Below are positions 1 through 10,056 of a stretch of 64,000 nt of DNA, piece after piece (position 1 is the stretch's first letter; the number at the start of each line of letters is the position of its first letter). A program made the translations under genes and the position numbers. Source of the stretch: Beroe forskalii (taxonomy: Eukaryota; Ctenophora; Nuda; Beroida; Beroidae); contig WFMF01000100.1 of NCBI GenBank assembly GCA_011033025.1, positions 124,001-188,000 of the forward strand, in the 5' to 3' direction. Under the pieces are notes generated by a model. That model was not told the origin of the DNA. It did no database searches and saw only the letters and a program-made list of their open reading frames with translations.

Positions 1-248
1 TCTGTTTTCCTAGCTCTGCAACTAATATCAGAAGCTTGTCTGCAATGTATTTTATCATTGAATGCTATGCATCATCTCAAACATCGGAATAAACTTTTAA
101 TGATAAACAAAGATTAACATTACATCGAGGTGTATTATTCAGCCATTTTAAATAATTCATTTCTTTCGCCCCTTAACCCATTCCCTTCGATAAATCCGTT
201 CTTATCAACCCATATTCAATCTAGAGAACTGAAAGTTTAATAGTTATA

Positions 249-2375
249 ATGGCCATGATTAATCATAACGCCCTCCAGGTAATGTATCCCCGGTCTAAAT
301 CCGCTGACGACTCTCCCTATCTCACTTCTACAACCTCTGCGAAGAAGCCCCCAACAGTCCACCTTTCCCACTCATCACAGAAGCCCCCAACCATCCACCT
401 ATCTCACTCATCCGGTCCTTCGTCCTCCAATCGTTCTAACAACCCCTCCCAGCCTGCTCGGAAGTCCTTATCAGGGAAACTCCCCAAGCGAAACTCCTAT
501 AATCGCGCCCCATCTGAACCTCTCATCTCCCAACAGACTCCCGTCTCCTACCCCAACACTCAGTCTAGATGGCACCCTGCAGGATCATCTAACAATCCTC
601 ATCCTGATACTGGAGATCCCTACGACGAGGATGATCCATATGCAGGGTACACAGGCGGAGAGCAGAGTTTAGGGTATCAGAATGCTCCACCGTTAGATAG
701 TACCTCCTTCCAACAATTCCCAGGCCATCAGACAGAGAACCAGGCATCATGGCACCCGGGGGCGGATACATCAGGGTATCAGGGAGGACAGGAGTCCTAT
801 TCAGGAGATCAAGGGCAAACATCAGGGTATCAGGGAGGACAGGATTCTTGTGATCAGGGTATAGAATATGGTCAAGGACAAACATCTTGGTATCAGGGTA
901 GTCATCCCCAAGTAAGGGCGCCTTCTGCAGAAGACCAGAGAAGTGATTCTCACGAGCAGTTATATTTCTATCAGGGGAGTCATCCTCAGAGAAGTGATGC
1001 TCAAGGTCACTCGTCTTGGTATCAGGGCCCAAACTACCAGACATATTCGTATCAGGGTCCTGGTCAGCAAGACCAGGCATCAGGTACACAAATGTATGGT
1101 ACATCTGCTGCGACTTCTGGGGAACAGTATTATGACCCTACTGAAGATCAGACTGGTACTGGTGAACCTTCCGGGAACCAATATCAAGTATCCAATGAAT
1201 TGCCTGGGGAGGTTGCAACTGAACAAGCTGGTTGGCAAAATTCTATTGATGAGTACATAAAACATCAGGAACAGATGAGGACAATGAACTCGGGAAAATC
1301 TTCGATGGAAAAAGGTGAAGCGTCTGTTCCCCCTCGCCCTGTTAGTGAAAGTCGTCCTTCCACAAATCCAGGTCCTTCCACCCTGAGTTCTGATGATCCA
1401 TCTAATCCACCGGAGATAAACCAAGGACTAGCAAATCTTTCAGTGAGTTCCGTTTTTGAGCGTTTCAGTGAGGCGAATGATACTAAGAAGAGGACCAGGA
1501 AAAGAAATAGAAATAAAAACAAAGGTATTGAAACGGTGAACAGCGAGACCAATGACAAAGCCCCTGAAAATAGCTTGTCGATCCCTCAGACAATTTCAGT
1601 TACACCAGTTTCAGTTAATGAAAGATCCGAAAAGGGCGTAAGACCGTCGAAGGAGGAAATTATGGAGAGGTTTGGGCAGAAGAGGTCTAACGCTAAGGAA
1701 AAGAGAAAAAGGTTAAAGAGACAGGCGGAGAGGAAAGCTATAAAAGATAGCAAGAAAGCAAAGAAATCTTTCAAAAAAGAAAATCTGGTGCCATCTAAAG
1801 TAAAAACGCTTCTAGCTGATATAATTTTGTCGGAGGGAAAAGAAGAGTTAGAAACTCTAAAGCAACCAGAGAGATCTGCAAAGCCTCAACCGGTTTCAAA
1901 GAAGCCTTCGTTGCCACAACGACGCATAGAAATAAATCTTTTATCATCAGGGAAAGGAAAACAACCCATATCGCGTAATAAAGGGAAACAACATGTGCCA
2001 AAAAGACAGCCTATGTTACTCATGTCGGCTGTGCCAGAAGGGCAGTCTGTTCCACCCAAGTCAGACATGCCAAAAAGACAACCAGTGAATCTGATGGCAC
2101 CTTCAGTACCATCTCTGGCACGTTCAGAGCCATCCCTGGCACCACCAGTGCCATCCATGGCACCTGCAGCTCCCAATATGGACGATATAGATGGCACAGA
2201 GTTGTCAGAAGATGACATGGATTTGAGTGAACCTGACGTAGGGAGTGGTGATGATGAGTTGCTGAAGGAGGCAAATTTACCCGACTTACTGGCAAGCATG
2301 GCTACTGGCCAGCAGTTTTCTTCACTTTTCCAAGTGAGTTACATCTATGCCAGTACAATTGTTAGCTTGTGGTAA
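249..2375 (+). CDS. Long disordered protein with YQG repeats, unidentified
   Basis: This 708-codon frame is open from an ATG and is the longest in the window. I do not recognise the protein. The first ~110 residues are Ser/Pro/His-rich, with two copies of a PPT(V/I)HLSHSS motif. Residues ~130-290 carry an irregular repeat built on YQG (variants GYQGGQ and WYQGS). Residues ~415-530 are very basic (KKRTRKRNRNKNKG, then a lysine-rich helix), and the C-terminus is Pro-rich and then acidic. This composition suits an RNA- or chromatin-associated disordered protein, but that is inference. A good donor (CAA|GTGAGT near 2333) lies 14 codons before the stop, so the ORF may be a first exon. Splicing it in phase to the acceptor at 2412 gives a frame that does not fit the next exons, so its link to the downstream gene is unresolved. 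Confidence 0.6.
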   Translation: MAMINHNALQVMYPRSKSADDSPYLTSTTSAKKPPTVHLSHSSQKPPTIHLSHSSGPSSSNRSNNPSQPARKSLSGKLPKRNSYNRAPSEPLISQQTPVSYPNTQSRWHPAGSSNNPHPDTGDPYDEDDPYAGYTGGEQSLGYQNAPPLDSTSFQQFPGHQTENQASWHPGADTSGYQGGQESYSGDQGQTSGYQGGQDSCDQGIEYGQGQTSWYQGSHPQVRAPSAEDQRSDSHEQLYFYQGSHPQRSDAQGHSSWYQGPNYQTYSYQGPGQQDQASGTQMYGTSAATSGEQYYDPTEDQTGTGEPSGNQYQVSNELPGEVATEQAGWQNSIDEYIKHQEQMRTMNSGKSSMEKGEASVPPRPVSESRPSTNPGPSTLSSDDPSNPPEINQGLANLSVSSVFERFSEANDTKKRTRKRNRNKNKGIETVNSETNDKAPENSLSIPQTISVTPVSVNERSEKGVRPSKEEIMERFGQKRSNAKEKRKRLKRQAERKAIKDSKKAKKSFKKENLVPSKVKTLLADIILSEGKEELETLKQPERSAKPQPVSKKPSLPQRRIEINLLSSGKGKQPISRNKGKQHVPKRQPMLLMSAVPEGQSVPPKSDMPKRQPVNLMAPSVPSLARSEPSLAPPVPSMAPAAPNMDDIDGTELSEDDMDLSEPDVGSGDDELLKEANLPDLLASMATGQQFSSLFQVSYIYASTIVSLW

Positions 2376-2399
2376 TCAATGTATTATTCAATATGATTA

Positions 2400-4545
2400 A
2401 TGATTGTTCAAGGTCCCAAGGACGCTTCGAAATGTTTATGGCTTCAGATTTTTCTTGCCGATAACACTCAAATCTACTTTGCCGTGCTTGCACAGTTTTC
2501 CCTTTACTCATTACGCATTTCCGATATTGGCAACACCTTTCAGATCGACGTTTTGCCTCCCGATAAAGCCGGGAAGATTTACCCTTGTAGGAATTATGGT
2601 GGGAATAAGAAGACCACATTACAATTCATCCAAAGTCCCGCTGCAGGAGCTCATGTCAACGGTAAGTGTCAATCAGAGCTCCGGGCTGCCTCCAAGGAGT
2701 TTGAAACAGTAGACGTCTCAATCGTTGGCACCTCAATGCTGAAGATATCTTCATAACCCTAACTATCACCCTTACCCTTCTCCTGACCCCGTTCCATCGT
2801 GTAGCTATAGTGATGTACTAACTGTGTTTGGGTATTGGTACTGTGCTGCGTACTGTCGTACTGAGTGTTCAATCATTACTCAGTTCACAAATGTAAGAGT
2901 CCATTCTAATCCCTCTCTCCTAAAACCACTTGATTCAGTGAACACCTTCCCCAGATGTATTACAGTACGCTCCTCTCCCTCTCTGTACAGACACACTGTG
3001 TCTACCTAACGAGGGACTGGACCCCAAGGCTGGGATGTTTAAAGAGAAGCTGTGCGCGGGGCAGCGGTACACAGCCTGGCTGGATGAGTCAGATAAAAAC
3101 TTCATGTGCTTGAGGAAGGTAGTGTTATAGTGCGAAATGAGGTGGTTTCTCTGCAAATTCGCAGATCAGTGTTCCTTAATTTCTCACTGTTGTGAGAAGA
3201 AAGTGATTATCACTTATTGAGCCTTGTATACTGAGGCCGTCGGCGCTGATTATCAAGATAAGCAGTGTATCGGCGCTGCCAGCGTCGATCACCTATCGCC
3301 GATAAAAAATCAGCGCTGATTCACGAATTTACATTGAGATTAATGGGCTCAAACAATTTGCCAACATCATATTATTGACTCTTATCGAGTCGTAGAAGTA
3401 ACTACGATACGTTACAAATCTGCGAATTGGGGGAAACGGTGAGAAATTCTTCTAGAATAGAAAGCCGTTTCTACCGATTCCAACCATCTCCTTTTCCAGC
3501 TACAAAGAGAAAAGCCGACTCCTGAAATTCCCACTTCATACCGGGGCTTCTACCCCGGTCACGGTATCTTCCGATTAAACCTCTCCAAGTTGTTCAACCC
3601 CAACAACAGTCCTGCTAGCGACCCAGAGACTTGGGACAGACTGAGTCGAGCTCTGCCCAACACGGCCCCTCCTGATGTAGAAGTTACTGCCGTGTATCCA
3701 CACCCTACCAACATTGTGATAGCTTCCATACAGGCGGTTAATGTTACGGTAGGTGAAATAAGTTCGGAAGCAATCAATGCGAGTCAGTTACTAAGTTCAT
3801 CTCGCATGGATAGATGGCTATAGACCTTTAACAAACCATCCTTCACATTCTTGCCTAATCCTAGAATTTCCTTAACCCGTTCTAACCCATTATTTTCACA
3901 GCTTATATCCCACTGAATCATTGAGGTAAGATAACCCATTCCCACAGGAAGAAGAATACAAAGAATACTTCGCAAAGTTAGTCCTATTTCCCTACTCCAT
4001 CGACCCTGTGTACCACGAACCAAGCTTTCCTTTTCGCACTGAAAAACTTAAGACTCGTTTCGAAGTCGCCGAGTTTTACATCTCAGACTCCCTAAAACCT
4101 TTGGAATTGATTGAACTGCCTGCAGTAGGTTGGGGAGAGCTATTGTCAGTGCCGCCTCTCCTGCATAAGCAGGCTCTAGAGTGGGTTAATACTCTGAGGA
4201 GTAAGGGTGAATCGAGGGTATAGAATGACAAAATATCATCCCTTGGGATTTTCTTAATTGTATAATTGTTTGAAATTTGGTAATTGATTGTTTATTATTA
4301 ACTTATGATTTATCATTTTATCACAGTTTTTAGATCAGGTGTCTATTCAGTCTGGGAATTGGGAACAGTTAAGAAACCTAAAGTTTCAGCGGTTCTATCA
4401 CTCCATCAAGGAAAGTGGCAAGGTTTGTATGGAAAGCGCAGTTGATGACCACGAACAGTCGAACAAAGCTTCACACAAAGAAATTTTACGGAAGGCGCCA
4501 TTTAGAATGGACAATTTCATGAGAGCGTTCGCGCAAAATGTATGA
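2400..4545 (+). CDS. Six-exon gene, unidentified; weak Dicer PAZ-like resemblance
   Basis: Exons at about 2400-2661, 2991-3118, 3500-3748, 3948-4216 and 4327-4545 join in phase with canonical GT-AG sites, giving about 310 residues. The first may begin at the ATG at 2400 or continue from the ORF upstream. The product is globular in composition, unlike the preceding ORF. The fourth exon contains EEYKEYF and then PLELIELPAVGWGELL with SVPPLLHKQ. This loosely recalls the segment after the Dicer PAZ domain, where a 'P-E-L...P-I-P-x-x-L-W...L-P-S-I-L' pattern occurs, but no catalytic motif is present. I do not assign a function. The last exon either ends at 4422 (AAG|GTTTGT) or runs to the stop at 4545. 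Confidence 0.5.
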
Positions 4546-4831
4546 ATTTAGCGCGCGTTTTGTGCGCGTTTTTACTTATTTTACCCGCTATACACGATAC
4601 ATGAATACAAGAAACATGACTCCGATTTGTTGATGTCACAGCGAAATCGTCCCTAAATTCTTCTGTACAACGGTTTTTTTCCTTAGTAATCGATCATTTT
4701 CACGCGTTTTTGCTGTTTGTGACGGCGTCAGTTATACTAAAATCACTTCCCCTATTAGGATCAAGGATGTATGGGGTGTAGTCAATCAAACGGCAGTGAT
4801 CGGCAGACGAGGCTCTGATGTAGAGATATAG

Positions 4832-6755
4832 ATGGATTGTAAGAAACTGGTAGCAGTCAACGATCAAAGCAACTACAGTGCGTTTCTAGAGGAAGCTGTG
4901 GTATTAGTTCGGAAGGTATTGTTCTTGTCAAATACGTGACCCATTTAACTCGAAAAACAGCTCAGGGCATAGTTAGATACCATTGCTCAATAATTCCTCG
5001 TATTTTGATCAGTCTAGACACTAACTACCCAGTTATAAAACTAACCTTATAACTATGAAGGAAATTTGGATAAATATGCTGTTACCGAGTCACCTAACCT
5101 CCTTATATTTAAGATTTTAGATTTTCACCGAATTTTTCCAATTCTCAGACTCTGAAGATAGAATGCCCACTGCTTCATGCCAACTGTCTGAACACTGTTA
5201 CTGATGTTGACTTGTACCTCCTGCCCTATTTCGAGGGAAGCACCTTTGAGCTGGTCAAGAAGACAGGAGTTCCGATCATAGGCCCGGCTGCTATCACATT
5301 CCTTCTCAAGCATGAGGTATTCATGGATTTCATACTCTCTTGTTCCCTGGATATTACTTTTGGTATTTAAGTTTTTGTAGCTCAACTGGTTCTTTCTGGC
5401 ACAACTATTTTCCTTACAATTCAGTATTCTACTTCAATGAATATGATAACTGCCTATGAATCAGGTTATTCACTTAAAAGTGCATTTTTACCCTTTTTTG
5501 TTCAGTTTGCCCACTTTCATCCTCCATTCCCTGCAGGTTCTGCTGCCGCGTCGTCTGAAGAAAGGCCAGCACATGTTCTCTCTATCCCTGCAAAGAACGC
5601 GGGTGTGTTGCAGTAACATAGACACGCCGCAGAATAGAGAACGGATCTACCAGCAGGTAACGAGGATTGGTCGAAGTAAAGTCGGTTCCGAAGTCAGAAA
5701 CTGTGACTCATCGGCCATCGTCATTATGTTTCTGAATTTCAAATCTGAATTCCATGGATATTTTGTTTATGATACCAATGATTCCTTGACATTACTTGCG
5801 ATATCAATGCTTTTAACAAGATGCTTCCTAATGCCAAACTTTCTCTTTTTTGACCTACAGTAACTTATTGATTTATGATTATTCCTAGGTCCTGGCTATG
5901 GGTGGTACAGTCAGTGCGACACTCACATCGGAAGTAACACATCTTGTAGTGGACGAAGTGGGAAGTTTGGTACGTCGTGAGCAAATCAGACATTAAACAA
6001 TTAAACATAGGAAGTGATTGAATATTGATCCGTTTTTCTCGGAAGTCAGATATTCTAGACACAGGATTTTGATTATTTCGACTATCTAATTGACGATTGC
6101 TTTTGCAGAAATATCAATGTGCGGTAAAGCTGGGTATCCCTATTATGTCCCCTGCCTGGATTACCAACTTGTGGGACAAATCGAAGATACAGGTGTGATA
6201 ACGAATCTAAAGTATATCTGATTCATGATTGCGAGGTTGATATAATTAGATCATCTCAAAATTAGAGATTTCGCGTCCTGATTGGTCAATGTCAAATGAA
6301 CCTGTGGGAAAACTAACAATCCCAGGTGATTGAGAACGACCGGGCAGTGATTGAAGAGTTCAAGTGTCAGCCCTTCAAGGGGTGTACTATCTGTGTTACG
6401 GGTATAGATGCTGCTCAGAGGTCTGATATCCAGGCTCTGACAGTCAAACATGGGGGAACTTACAGTGGCGACCTGGTCATGGATAAGTGAGTTACACTTA
6501 GGGAGGGGGATATGTTGAAATTCAGGTTTGTCAATTTTGACAATTTGTGGAGGGTAAATTCGACTTTTGGATACCTATTCTTTTCGTATAGATACTTGCG
6601 ATATTAATTTAGATTCCACCACTTAACCCATTATTACCACCCTCAGATGCACGCACCTCATCTTGGACCACGCAAGTGGAAACAAGTACGAGCACGCCTG
6701 CAAGTGGAAGATCCCGTGCATCAAGTCCGCCTGGTTCTACGAGTGCATCAAGAAG
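4832..6755 (+). pseudogene. TOPBP1: TopBP1-like gene, BRCT0-1-2 only, 3' end missing
   Basis: Seven exons join in phase with GT-AG sites: 4832-4915, 5149-5316, 5537-5656, 5889-5969, 6109-6192, 6325-6486 and 6647-6755. They encode about 240 residues colinear with the N-terminus of TopBP1, the ATR-activating scaffold of the replication checkpoint. Recognisable pieces are the BRCT0 region (VPIIGPAAITFLLKHE), BRCT1 (VTHLVVDEVGS, then PIMSPAWITNLWDKS) and BRCT2 (CTICVTG, LTVKHGGTYSG, CTHLILDHASGNKYE, AWFYECIKK). Human TopBP1 has about 1,500 residues and further BRCTs; none of the later exons appears before the AQR fragment begins. The last exon ends at a donor (AAG|GTTCTT) followed within three codons by a stop. 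The copy therefore looks truncated by rearrangement, unless the remaining exons lie elsewhere. No internal frame damage was seen. Confidence 0.8.
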
Positions 6756-7200
6756 GTTCTTAGTTGAATCATTGTTCCCTCATTCTATCCCAATCAGAGC
6801 TGACTGATTTTCCGCTATTCCTTTATTCGAGTTCAATCTTAATGGATCTTGATTGAGAGCTTTTAGTGGTGCCCCTAGTGGGGTTTCAATGAAATTGAAC
6901 GTGAATGGTTTAGTCACTTTTTTAGAAATAATACCCCGGACTTTGTCGCAGGGAGTGTGCCTAGACTTGGCAGAGTTCCAGCATTCCTCTACAACCCCTG
7001 CTCCTGACGTGTCATACCGTCCCATACTGGAGGAAACGCGGGATTGTAATACCACTACCACGACTGGCAGGAATTAAATAGGTGGAATTAAGGATCTATC
7101 CTAACAGAGTGAAGGGTCTTGTAAATCAGGGCATAGGATATTAGAGTCAGGGGATTCTTTGGCAGCAGTGGCAGCTTTTGGGGCTATTTCGTCCGATCTA
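6756..7200. other. No gene recognised; spacer after TopBP1 exon 7
   Basis: This is intron or flank sequence after the last TopBP1-like exon. A short open frame (6853-7077) has no recognisable protein character. No further BRCT-coding exon was found on either strand. Confidence 0.5.
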
Positions 7201-7204
7201 GTGT

Positions 7205-7378
7205 TCCAGTGCACCATTGATCTACTGCCTCGTACCATTGATCTACTGCCCTCTGTGTACCATTGATCTACTGCCCCCGTACCATTGATCTACTGCCCTC
7301 GTGTACCATTGATCTACTGCCCTGTGAACCATTGATCTACTGCCCTCGTGTACCATTGATCTATTGCCCTTGTACCAT
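7205..7378. repeat. ~23-bp minisatellite, about 8 copies
   Basis: Tandem copies of GTACCATTGATCTACTGCCC with a variable 2-4 base linker (TC, TCGT, TGTG). Copies are nearly identical and differ mainly in the linker, so the array is young. It overlaps no recognised gene. Confidence 0.9.
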
Positions 7379-7601
7379 GAGCCTGTGATTACCTGGTGAC
7401 GCGACATGCACTTTCCCTATCCAGGTGAGTCGATATGCGCGAAGTCAAGACTCGTGCGAAGTCAAGACCCTGGTTAGGTCAAGACATGCACTTATTCAGA
7501 AAACGAAGCGAAAAATATGACGTCACTCAGAGCCGTTTATATGGGAGACATACCCAAGACAGGCAATCCTGAACTAAGCCCAGCTAAGTGGTGTACAAAA
7601 T

Positions 7602-7711
7602 TTGCTGAACACGTATATCCCTGTCTGCGTTGCGCGGCGCGCTTCCCCAGAACAGGGTGTGTCCCGTAGGGAAGCGCCGCGCGCGTACACACACCTATGC
7701 GGGCTTAGGAA
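7602..7711 (-). mobile_element. GC-rich hAT-like MITE (TTSCTAARC family), copy 1
   Basis: A 110-bp element that starts TTGCTGAACACGTATATCCC and ends ATGCGGGCTTAGGAA. GTACAAAA flanks it on both sides (7593-7600 and 7712-7719), which I read as an 8-bp target-site duplication. The ends form short imperfect inverted repeats. The core is CG-rich, with GCGCGGCGCGC stretches. It is the same family as 26179-26281, 53393-53556 and 53954-54010, and has no coding capacity. Confidence 0.75.
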
Positions 7712-7792
7712 GTACAAAATTTTAACTCTGAATTGATTAATCAATTAATTATCCAATAGGTTCTAATTGTGAGCCCAAAGTTCTAGCTTGCC

Positions 7793-8215
7793 ACATGCTA
7801 TGTGTCCCTGTTTGTTCGCGCGCGCGCGCCTTTTTTCTGAACAAGCTCGCTTGCGCGCGCAAAATAGGTCCTACAAACTGGTTAACTTGACAGCTATCAG
7901 ACGGGATTGTTTGTCAAACATTGTCTGACCATTATTTCAATGAAATAAGGGTCATAGATTAAACTTGACGCGATATTGGATATTTTTGCGCCGTGCATAC
8001 TAAATGAAATATACTTAATGTTAAATATGTTCGTGGCGCGTGCGTGCGCGGTGAAACCAATTGCAGCATCGCGCGTGCGGTAACCGTAAACGTACATGGA
8101 TTTGAAAAATTGTGACAAGAATAAATTGTTCCTGTTCTGGCTACATCAATTGTTACCACATGTTACGTGTCCCTGTTTGTGCGCGCTTTTCGTAGAGGCG
8201 CGCGCAAAATATTAA
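7793..8215. repeat. Two copies of a dispersed GTGTCCCTGTTTG motif with GC-rich hairpin
   Basis: Copies at about 7793-7867 and 8155-8212 share ACATG(C/T)TA(T/C)GTGTCCCTG, followed by GCGCGC-rich arms and CAAAATA. A third, inverted copy lies near 56263-56345. They look like remnants of a small non-autonomous element. Ends and target duplication could not be set. Confidence 0.5.
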
Positions 8216-8502
8216 TAAGGCTCCGTAACATACATGGAGTAACTTCAGACTTTACATAACTTTTTGGCAATGCACTTGCACGATGCATAAAACTAAACGG
8301 TCGTTTGAATCCTATGCGTCTCTTCTAAGTTGAGATGAGCTTCTTTAAGTTTAAATAAAATAAAAAGTTAAACGGGGACAATTTAGATAAAAATAAAATG
8401 AATGGATTCAATTGTAAATGTAAGACAATTTAATTCCTCTATTTAATACGGAGATAAGCCTGAGCACTTGAGCAGTGATTACCAATCACATATTTATCCA
8501 AA

Positions 8503-8960
8503 GGGATCGTTCACATATTACGTAATTAACTTTTGGCCATTTTCAACCCCCTCCCTCCCCCTTGTTATTTGCAATCAAACGTAATCAAAGCCCAACTCCC
8601 CCTCTCTTGAGGAGAATGTCACGTAATCATGGCTTAACCCCCCTCACCTTTTTGAGTAGAAAATGAAGAAAATCGACCTTGTAAATACTTAAATATTGAT
8701 TGTTTCAACTTTGGAAAAATTTATAAAAATTTAAGGTAAGTTTTGAAAAATGTTGCTGAAAAATGGTGCTTTTGAGTTGGTTTTGTTAAAATTTTGCAAA
8801 AAGTTTCGAGAATTTGTGGCAAAAAATTCCAAAAATTGTGTCGAAAATTGGATATTTTGATTACGTAATCAATCACCAAACCCCCCTCCCCGTAATCAAA
8901 CGTAATCATTTGAAAACACCCCCCTCCCCCTAAGTGATTACGTAATATGTGAACGATCCC
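8503..8960. mobile_element. 458-bp MITE with ~24-bp terminal inverted repeats
   Basis: It begins GGGATCGTTCACATATTACG and ends with the inverse, CGTAATATGTGAACGATCCC. AAA stands on both sides and could be a 3-bp target duplication, but that is too short to rely on. The interior holds repeated ACGTAATCA motifs and C-rich tracts, with no transposase. It lies in the 3' flank of the minus-strand AQR copy and is absent from the matching flank of the plus-strand copy (around 52.9-53.0 kb), so it inserted after the duplication. Confidence 0.85.
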
Positions 8961-9960
8961 AAATTATAAATCAGAAATGCCATTGCCCCATCAAATAATG
9001 TTTGCTTTCAGCAATAAATGAACACATGAATTCAAGGAATTTTTTTTTCAAGGAATTTTTTTCAAGGAATTTTCAAATATAATTTATAACAAAGGCATTG
9101 TTATACAAATATCACACACTGGCACAGTATGTTAATGGGGATGAAGTGGTGATAATGATGAGCGTGTGATAAGATGATAAATACAGGAGTGGGATGAAGC
9201 AAGCGACAGGACCAGTGTGATTACCAACAGTACGGCCTCAAGGGGGAGCAAAAAACGGAGGAGCAAAATACAGAAAAAAAAGGGGGGAAGGGTTGATGGG
9301 TGAAGGGTGCAGAAGCAAGGAATCCCTGACTCGAACAGAGTTAGGACACAGAACACAATGCAGGGGCAGCGTTGGAGTGCTAGATGAAGCTGATGAAGCT
9401 GATGAAGGGTGCAGATTCTAAGAGTCCCTGACTCGGACAAGATGACGGGGTAAGACACAATGCAGGGGCAGCAATGGAGCACCAGAAGAAGCCGATGAAG
9501 CTGTGAATGATGCAGAGGAGTTCTATGAGGAAATGATGAAGGGTTCAGGGGGGACTGCAGGAAGAGGAAGAAGAAGAAGAAGAGAGAGAAGAAGGAGAGA
9601 TGACGTCCCCTGACCTGCGCATGCCTCACGCATGAGGCACAAGCCCAACGGTACGCAGCCAGGCGAGCATCAGAGGGGCACCCGCTTCCCACACATATGT
9701 AGCAGGTGGCTGGATCACTACCAGCGCAAGTCGGAAACACCCCCTCCGCTCCACTCAGCCATCTGGGATCCAAACTGAGTGGGACACTTGGACGTCATTG
9801 TCTCCAGAGGAATGAAGAGAGGTTAAGATGAAAATGTAGGACTGGTCAGTGAGAATGTTAGCATGTACTGATTTGGTGTTGACACTTTTTGTACTTGAGG
9901 GCACTTTTGTACATACATTTGATGGCCAGGGAAAAATCTGAGGACCACGTTTGGCGTTTA
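8961..9960. other. 3' flank of minus AQR copy; no gene supported
   Basis: The stretch around 8985-9010 (ACATTATTTGATG in inverse) matches the flank of the plus AQR copy near 52.87 kb. Between about 9020 and 9900 there is sequence with no match there. It includes two imperfect ~75-bp copies (about 9306-9385 and 9407-9485) sharing CCCTGACTC and CAATGCAGGGGCAGC. A 213-codon minus-strand open frame here has low-complexity Phe/Leu/Ser composition and is not credible as a protein. Confidence 0.45.
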
Positions 9961-10056
9961 AAAATATATAGTAAAATATACTGTCTCGTTTAATATCGCA
10001 AATTTTAAGTTCACATTTTCATCCTTGAAAATGAACCTATGGACACACTATAGCAT

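Noticed and set aside
589-1424. Antisense frames over the YQG-repeat ORF
   Set aside because: Shadows of a repetitive coding region.
2404-2712. Alternative frame VPRTLRN... in phase with the first ORF's donor
   Set aside because: It is open but leads to a stop in the next exon, whereas the frame from 2400 joins all downstream exons in phase.
7205-7378. Evenly spaced repeats resembling a CRISPR array
   Set aside because: Linkers are 2-4 bases, the genome is eukaryotic and no cas gene exists; it is a minisatellite.
9132-9773. 213-codon minus-strand open frame
   Set aside because: Phe/Leu/Ser low-complexity composition, overlaps imperfect repeats and has no homologue-like block.
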